Position numbers and translations under genes: made by a program
In this document: positions 54,179 to 58,352 of the stretch, one piece after another
Layout: the number at the start of each line of letters is the position of its first letter
Position numbering within the stretch: position 1 is the stretch's first letter
DNA from: Rhodopirellula europaea 6C
GTDB taxonomy: Bacteria; Planctomycetota; Planctomycetia; Pirellulales; Pirellulaceae
Assembly: GCF_000338295.1 (NCBI RefSeq)
Contig: NZ_ANMO01000212.1
Location: 1-58,352, forward strand
Reading direction: 5' to 3'
DNA length: 58,352 bases
Notes under the pieces: generated by a model
What the model was told of the DNA's origin: nothing
Seen by the model: only the letters and a program-made list of their open reading frames with translations
Database searches by the model: none

Positions 54179-54964
54179 CTATTCGTTCGTTTGCTGTGAC
54201 GAGATGTGCGCGCGGATCAGGTGGGCGGGAACCATCTTGGACAGCTTGGCACCCGACACGTCGTGAACCACGCCGACGTAAATGCCGATCACCGTCAGTT
54301 CTCCGTCCGGCTGGTTGTTCAGAAAAGCTGGGCCGCCACTGGTTCCTTGAGCGAGGGCTGGCGAGCAATACACGATTGGTTCGTGCCCCCAACTATTCGC
54401 CGTGTTCGTTTCGCGAGATGCGACATGCCCCACCACCGCGACGGGTGAGATCACATCACCAGCTCCGATGGCCAGCGGAAACCCGACCGTCACGATTTCG
54501 GTCGTGCGAGGCGGGGTTTCGGTGCAAATGGAATCCAACGAGATCGAGAGTGCAGAAAGATGAGAACGGTACGTTTCAGCACCATCGACATTGGGAAGCT
54601 CTGCGATCGCGAAGTCGGATTGCTCGTTTCGTTGCCACGGATTGGTCGATGTTCGGAAGAATGTCTTGAGCGATACCCACTGCGTCACGCCATCTGGATC
54701 TCGATACCGAAGCTTGCTCTTGAGGTTTGTTTCAGCGGAAGCGTGGCCAGCCGTCACGAGATACAACCGTTCGTCTGCGGTGACGAGAAACGCCGAGCAA
54801 AGCTTGCCCGTGTCGGGTTTCGATTCGACCTGGCTTTGGATGCAGACAACTCTGTCCCACGCTTCGATCGGCTTTGGTTCAGACGCAACGATCGACGCTG
54901 AGAATGCCACCACGGCAATGGCCAATGCGGACGCATTTCTTACCAGGGAATGGATGCGGTGCAT
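54179..54964 (-). CDS. Secreted trypsin-like serine protease
   Basis: The ATG at 54964 gives a signal peptide (MHRIHSLVRNASALAIAVVA, cut near VASEP); the frame is open to 55123 without coding-like sequence. 261 residues. The triad can be placed: His in LYLVTAGHAS, Asp in QSDFAIAEL, Ser in QGTSGGPAFLN. The spacing suits a chymotrypsin-fold protease of the S1 type without PDZ. An unusual number of disulfide-compatible Cys residues (VVCIQS, LCSAF, SICTE, VYCSP) is seen. It is predicted to act in the periplasm or outside. Convergent with tRNA-Arg. Confidence 0.85.
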   Translation of the reverse strand: MHRIHSLVRNASALAIAVVAFSASIVASEPKPIEAWDRVVCIQSQVESKPDTGKLCSAFLVTADERLYLVTAGHASAETNLKSKLRYRDPDGVTQWVSLKTFFRTSTNPWQRNEQSDFAIAELPNVDGAETYRSHLSALSISLDSICTETPPRTTEIVTVGFPLAIGAGDVISPVAVVGHVASRETNTANSWGHEPIVYCSPALAQGTSGGPAFLNNQPDGELTVIGIYVGVVHDVSGAKLSKMVPAHLIRAHISSQQTNE

Positions 54965-55318
54965 GAATTCGTTGCCAAGCTCGTGAGAGGAAAGAAGTTG
55001 CAACTGTTCACCAAGGTTGCGTGGACACTGGTTTCTTTGATGAGCATCGAGATACGTCTGCAGAAAGTAGCGTCGATCAACTCGCAGTGGTAGCGAGCGA
55101 TCGGCTCTCCCGATTCCTTCCATCGATCACCTCGACCCTTTTGACATCCACCACGGTTCCTTCCCACGATCACTTTAGCCGTTTGGCGTTAGCCACGGTT
55201 CGCTTCAGCAAGCTCAAACGGTCTATCCAGACCGATGCTGCGAGTCAACGAAAGCCGCGTTTGCATCTTGATTGGTCGAACGCATCGAATTCGACGTCCA
55301 GTTCGTGGCCGTGGATGC
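54965..55318. other. 354-base gap containing repeat copy
   Basis: Between the protease and the next minus-strand gene. It contains the second TTAGCCG/GGCGTTAGCC copy (55175-55201). Otherwise no feature seen; the protease promoter should be here. Confidence 0.45.
55175..55201. repeat. Dispersed TTAGCCG/GGCGTTAGCC repeat, copy 2
   Basis: TTAGCCG-TTT-GGCGTTAGCC-A-CGGTTC, matching 4623-4649 except in the variable bases. Confidence 0.7.
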
Positions 55319-55762
55319 TTAACTGCCATCCAACTCATCGGACATTGATTGATCTGGGAACGCCCCGCGGATCTCAGGATCACGCAGAAGTCTCAATGCC
55401 CAGATACCGAATGGGATGCCTAGCCAGACGAAGGGTGTCAGCAAGGGAACGCACGCGAGAATCGATCCGATGCGTGCCATTCGATAGGATTCCAAAAATC
55501 CAAGCTTGGCGGCACCAATGGAAATCACAATCATCGACACGAGTTGTGCGGCGGCGGTGCCGGTCGCGATCAACGAAATCCCAGAACCAAGCTGCTGGTA
55601 ATAGACAAAACCTGCTGAAACAAGATGAATCGTCACAAGCACGGCATGGATCGACGCCATGATGAGCAGTGCCGTCGCAGGGCGGGAGACTCGCTTCCGA
55701 ACGGCTTGGTGGCTGAGATCAAAACTGGCATCAGACTGCGGCGGTCGATAAGGATTCGTCAA
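55319..55762 (-). CDS. Small integral membrane protein (NPYRPP start)
   Basis: 147 residues. It begins MTNPYRPPQSD, an N-terminus found on many planctomycete membrane proteins. Four hydrophobic segments follow (TALLIMASIHAVLVTIHLV; GISLIATGTAAAQLVSMIVI; RIGSILACVPLLTPFVWLG; PFGIWALRLL). The short tail is acidic. No enzymatic motif; function unknown. Followed upstream, on the same strand after 100 bases, by a second membrane protein gene. Confidence 0.82.
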   Translation of the reverse strand: MTNPYRPPQSDASFDLSHQAVRKRVSRPATALLIMASIHAVLVTIHLVSAGFVYYQQLGSGISLIATGTAAAQLVSMIVISIGAAKLGFLESYRMARIGSILACVPLLTPFVWLGIPFGIWALRLLRDPEIRGAFPDQSMSDELDGS

Positions 55763-55862
55763 CAGATTTGATCTTCACAAGCGATTTTGATAGGGGAAGG
55801 ACGCTCGGTGGGCGGGCGAGGAGACGACATGTTCAACACTTCGATGCGCGTCTGATCGGAGT

Positions 55863-56318
55863 TCACACGTCTTGGTTTGCCCGTTTCGACGTGCCGTGAT
55901 GAGAGTATTCGAGGAAGCAAAACCAGATCGCAATGGTGGGGCAGATCAGCGCGACCATCGCAGTGATCGCGATTGACTGAGGCCAATTGAGGAGCACAAG
56001 GGAATCCGCCGTCGCGTTGGTTGCAACGGTGAACCAAGCAAATGGAGTCGTGATCGAGAATAGCATTAACATGCCAATCAATGCTCGAAACGGACGTACT
56101 CGGTCACGATTGTGCCAAAGGGCCAGCCCAACAAGAATCGTCAGCACGCAGCATCCCGAAGGTACCAGAGCGAGCATGGGTTGACCGTTCAACGCAAGGA
56201 TCGCCGACATGGGAACCAGCCAAGCGGATCCGCCGATCACGCATCCAAACCAGCCACCGCCCTGCCACTGAAATTGCCGAGGCCCCACCATGGCCGACTT
56301 GGTTTGCTTTTGGTTCAT
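55863..56318 (-). CDS. Small integral membrane protein
   Basis: 151 residues, MNQKQTKSAMVGPRQFQWQG at the N-terminus, then four hydrophobic segments (GCVIGGSAWLVPMSAILALN; LALVPSGCCVLTILVGLALW; LIGMLMLFSITTPFAWFTV; SIAITAMVALICPTIAIWF). Function unknown. Its ATG overlaps the stop of an upstream in-frame coding-like segment (56315-56563) as ATGA, which suggests a lost or undetected upstream partner gene. Confidence 0.8.
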   Translation of the reverse strand: MNQKQTKSAMVGPRQFQWQGGGWFGCVIGGSAWLVPMSAILALNGQPMLALVPSGCCVLTILVGLALWHNRDRVRPFRALIGMLMLFSITTPFAWFTVATNATADSLVLLNWPQSIAITAMVALICPTIAIWFCFLEYSHHGTSKRANQDV

Positions 56319-56563
56319 TCTTTTGGGGCATCGGAAAACGCTGAAAGAGACAACGATAACGCCAGATTCTTGTTTGCGGCAAACGTGATGTAACCTGCTT
56401 CGTCGCGGTCTCTCGTCGTCGCAATCTGTTCAGCATACGCTCTGCGAGAACCGCACTCAACGATCGAAACTGCCTCGCGATCGAGGAGGGAGAGGATGGC
56501 GGATTGGCCGATGTCGAATGTATCGAAGTCGCAATTTTCATGTCCTAAGCACGTGAGCGGGAG
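56315..56563 (-). pseudogene. Start-less coding-like segment (3' remnant of a gene)
   Basis: In this frame the minus strand reads, after a stop at 56564-56566, ...HENCDFDTFDIGQSAIL.., ..EAVSIVECGSRRAYAEQI.., ..DEAGYITFAANKNLALS.. and ends SDAPKE with a TGA that overlaps the next gene's ATG (ATGA). About 82 codons, GC-rich third positions and an amphipathic protein-like composition, but no ATG, GTG or TTG near the 5' end. The composite palindrome at 56578-56639 begins 12 bases beyond the upstream stop. Probably the tail of a gene cut off by that element. Confidence 0.5.
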
Positions 56564-56577
56564 TCATTGGGCTTGAT

Positions 56578-56639
56578 CACGTAGCGGCGTCTCTCCGAGA
56601 CGCTGTTATTTGCGAGTCTCAGAGAGACTCGCCTACGTG
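56578..56639. repeat. Composite palindrome with CACGTAG...CTACGTG ends (element 3)
   Basis: CACGTAG (56578-56584) and CTACGTG (56633-56639) enclose the perfect hairpins GCGTCTC-TCC-GAGACGC (56587-56603) and GCGAGTCTC-AGA-GAGACTCGC (56612-56632). The remaining 323 bases up to the next start codon show no supportable feature. Confidence 0.8.
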
Positions 56640-56962
56640 AGGTTCTACACAGTTATTCCTGCCTACCCGCTTAGAACCGCTGGGATTTGGTCGATCTGAA
56701 CTCCCGTTTATTTTAGAGAGTGAATTTGAAGAGCGTGCGATCGCTGTTTGGTTTGAAGTAGAATCATCGCCACAGAGCCTTTTGCCGCGATTTTGTGGGC
56801 AGGCTCGAGCTGGTAATGGCTCTCGGTTTCGTCACCCAATTGACAGATCCGGCTCGGAAAACAGAGATTGGCACCCGCAGGATGCACCGAAATTGCTCGT
56901 GGAAACGACCACCGCGGCCGGTGCATTTCAGATTCATCATCCTCCAAAAAAGACTCTCAATC

Positions 56963-58147
56963 GTGCCCTACACCCGAATAATCATCTGCTCCGTTTTTGC
57001 GATCCTCTCCGGAATTCCTTTGGCGGGAATGACCCATGAAGGCCACGAGCACGGAGATTCCGATGCGTCGAAGGAATCCACCGCGAAGTTCGATCCAACT
57101 GCGCCGACCAACAAGTTCCAAGTCAACGGCAAAACGTATCGCTGGGAACACCGTCCGGAATTGGGCAAGCAATCCGAAGCGATGATCAATGCGGCCAAAG
57201 GTGGCTTGCACAACAACGCCGACCGGGATTTGTTGACCGGAGAAGTCGTGACGGCTGTTGCTAAACACGGACTCGTGAAGCTCGATTCCGAGTTGAAGGA
57301 ATGGACTCTCGTTGAAGATCAGGATCCAGTGTTCGCTGCTGGCATGAACGCTCACGGAACCGATTGCTTTGTCTTGGATGGCGAATCCTACTGGGCGTTC
57401 GCTTCGACCAACACGCAAGAAGTGTTCGTGACCAAACGCGGTGAAGTCCTTGCGAAACTGACTCAACCCAAGGGCGACGAATTCGACAACCCGACCGTCA
57501 ATCAATACTTCAAGTCAGGCGGACGATTCACTCCGTGCGATGTTGTCTTTCTGCCGGATGCAAAGCGATTGGTTGTTGTCATCGGATACGCACCGGGTGA
57601 CTTTGCTCTGTCCGCCGAATTGGTCGACGGCCAGTGGAAATGGGGCGGTCCGGCATGGGGCGGCCGAGAAGGCAGCGGCGGCATGCTGAACACCGGTCAC
57701 GGCGTTCAGGTTGCAACCGAAGGCGGCAAAGAGATCGTCGAAATCGCGTCCCGCTCGCACGGTCGCATTTTCTCCTTCACTCCAGGTGGAGCTCAGCTTC
57801 GCACACCGGGAGCTGAAAAGGAGTACTACATTCAATTGCCCAAGGGCTCGAACCCTTGCAACATTTCAAGCTTTGGCGACAGCATGTTTTTGCCGCTGTT
57901 GAACGCGTTGCCGACGACGAATGAAACAGCGCCCGTGTTGGTGATGGAAAATGGAAAGCCTTCCGGTGCTTTGGTGCCCGCGACCTACGAGAGCCTGCAG
58001 CTGATGCAACACATGCACGGTTTCTGCCCGGTTGAAATCGATGGCAAGCTGTACGGTGTTGTTCTTTCATGGCGACGTGCCAGCGAGAATTCGAACGGCA
58101 AACCCAACGATGGCCAAATCGCGATCTTCGAAGCTGTCGAAGAATAG
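56963..58147 (+). CDS. Secreted protein of unknown function with His-rich N-terminus
   Basis: A GTG at 56963 gives a good signal peptide (VPYTRIIICSVFAILSGIPL); the frame is open from 56795 but those 56 residues look non-coding. 394 residues. The mature N-terminus is MTHEGHEHGDSD, a likely metal-binding stretch. The body is beta-rich with recurring blocks (EVFVTKRGEVLAKLTQP, PDAKRLVVVIGYAPGD, ADNGG-like turns) suggesting a propeller. Near the end, LQLMQHMHGFCPVEIDGKLY repeats His/Met. No enzyme family recognised. Possibly a copper- or zinc-related envelope protein. Confidence 0.82.
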   Translation: MPYTRIIICSVFAILSGIPLAGMTHEGHEHGDSDASKESTAKFDPTAPTNKFQVNGKTYRWEHRPELGKQSEAMINAAKGGLHNNADRDLLTGEVVTAVAKHGLVKLDSELKEWTLVEDQDPVFAAGMNAHGTDCFVLDGESYWAFASTNTQEVFVTKRGEVLAKLTQPKGDEFDNPTVNQYFKSGGRFTPCDVVFLPDAKRLVVVIGYAPGDFALSAELVDGQWKWGGPAWGGREGSGGMLNTGHGVQVATEGGKEIVEIASRSHGRIFSFTPGGAQLRTPGAEKEYYIQLPKGSNPCNISSFGDSMFLPLLNALPTTNETAPVLVMENGKPSGALVPATYESLQLMQHMHGFCPVEIDGKLYGVVLSWRRASENSNGKPNDGQIAIFEAVEE

Positions 58148-58223
58148 AGAAGCACTTTAGAAGCGGACCGTGCTCGAACCGGCCTCGCCGGTGCGATTCT
58201 CGTTGATTGGAGCGACCGATGTC

Positions 58224-58352
58224 ATGGCAAACCTTCCTCTGGTATTGGTCTGGCTTCTGTTTTTAGTCTTCGCCATTCCCCTCGCGGGATTGGCGTGGAG
58301 TGCAGTTTTCAAGTGCTTTGCCAGTAACGCCTTAAGAACCCCGCCCGAGCAG
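58224..58352 (+). CDS. Possible 5' part of a membrane protein gene, cut by the window edge
   Basis: From the ATG at 58224 the frame is open to the end (43 codons), starting with a strong hydrophobic run (MANLPLVLVWLLFLVFAIPL) and continuing without a stop. It overlaps the GTGCAGTTTTCAAGTGC repeat motif at 58300-58316, so it may be only a chance frame through intergenic repeats. Confidence 0.35.
   Translation, partial: MANLPLVLVWLLFLVFAIPLAGLAWSAVFKCFASNALRTPPEQ
58300..58316. repeat. GTGCAGTTTT-AAGTGC motif
   Basis: GTGCAGTTTTCAAGTGC, the same orientation as the copy at 14041-14060 and opposite to those at 14262-14280 and 49844-49862. Confidence 0.65.

Noticed and set aside
56795-56962. Upstream extension of the 56963-58147 gene to the ATG at 56795
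   Set aside because: It adds 56 basic residues with no coding character and would bury the signal peptide.

Overview
The window reads as chromosomal DNA of a planctomycete, most likely a Rhodopirellula-like member of the Pirellulaceae. Evidence: two DUF1559 pseudopilins with the H-x9-DG tail motif, a Pirellula/Verrucomicrobium-type propeller plus haem protein, a DUF5060/DUF4038 glycosidase, an NPYRPP-start membrane protein, a giant coiled-coil membrane protein, weak use of Shine-Dalgarno sites, mid-range GC, and many dispersed intergenic palindromes. No phage, transposase, CRISPR array or rRNA was seen. The only RNA gene found is a tRNA-Arg(TCT).

Layout. 0-5 kb: a TetR regulator, an Asp-nucleophile alpha/beta hydrolase, a secreted glycosidase and a YhdH/AcuI-type reductase. 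5-12 kb: gluQ-asnS overlapping by one base, divergent acs, then a membrane Ser/Thr kinase with a Cache-like sensor. 12-18 kb, minus strand: a Rossmann methyltransferase-like protein, a D-Ala-D-Ala-ligase-like ATP-grasp enzyme, an HEAGH metallopeptidase, a zinc-ribbon membrane protein and a large secreted protein. 18-23.4 kb: a type IV pilus/type II secretion core in overlapping genes (PilM-PilN fusion, PilO, secretin, PilP/GspC-like). 23.8-31 kb: a tight co-directional run of anchored beta-sandwich protein, Na+/solute symporter, 39-residue membrane protein, PyrB-like carbamoyltransferase, AsnB-like amidotransferase, AllC/HyuC-like ureidohydrolase and isochorismatase-like amidohydrolase. This looks like a carbamoyl/ureido-compound pathway and is the best candidate for an undescribed system. 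31-41 kb: a seven-haem cytochrome, two near-identical DUF1559 pseudopilins around an SGNH protein, a GT39-TPR protein, a 59-residue lipoprotein absent from simple ORF calling, and an EF-hand-like/tandem-domain secreted protein. 41-50 kb: a SWIM-SNF2 helicase, a GH10-fold protein lacking both catalytic glutamates, and a long coiled-coil membrane protein. 50-58 kb: the propeller/cytochrome protein, small cytosolic proteins, tRNA-Arg, a trypsin-like protease, two small membrane proteins, a start-less coding remnant and a secreted propeller-like protein.

How it fits together. The pilus core and the two pseudopilins are plausibly parts of one envelope machine. The 23.8-31 kb run combines import, carbamoyl transfer, amidation and two kinds of C-N hydrolysis. 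Intergenic regions carry at least five families of dispersed repeats. Three of these elements share a composite design: two unrelated hairpins enclosed by GTAG...CTAC ends. All functions are inferred from reading the translations; no database search was possible.
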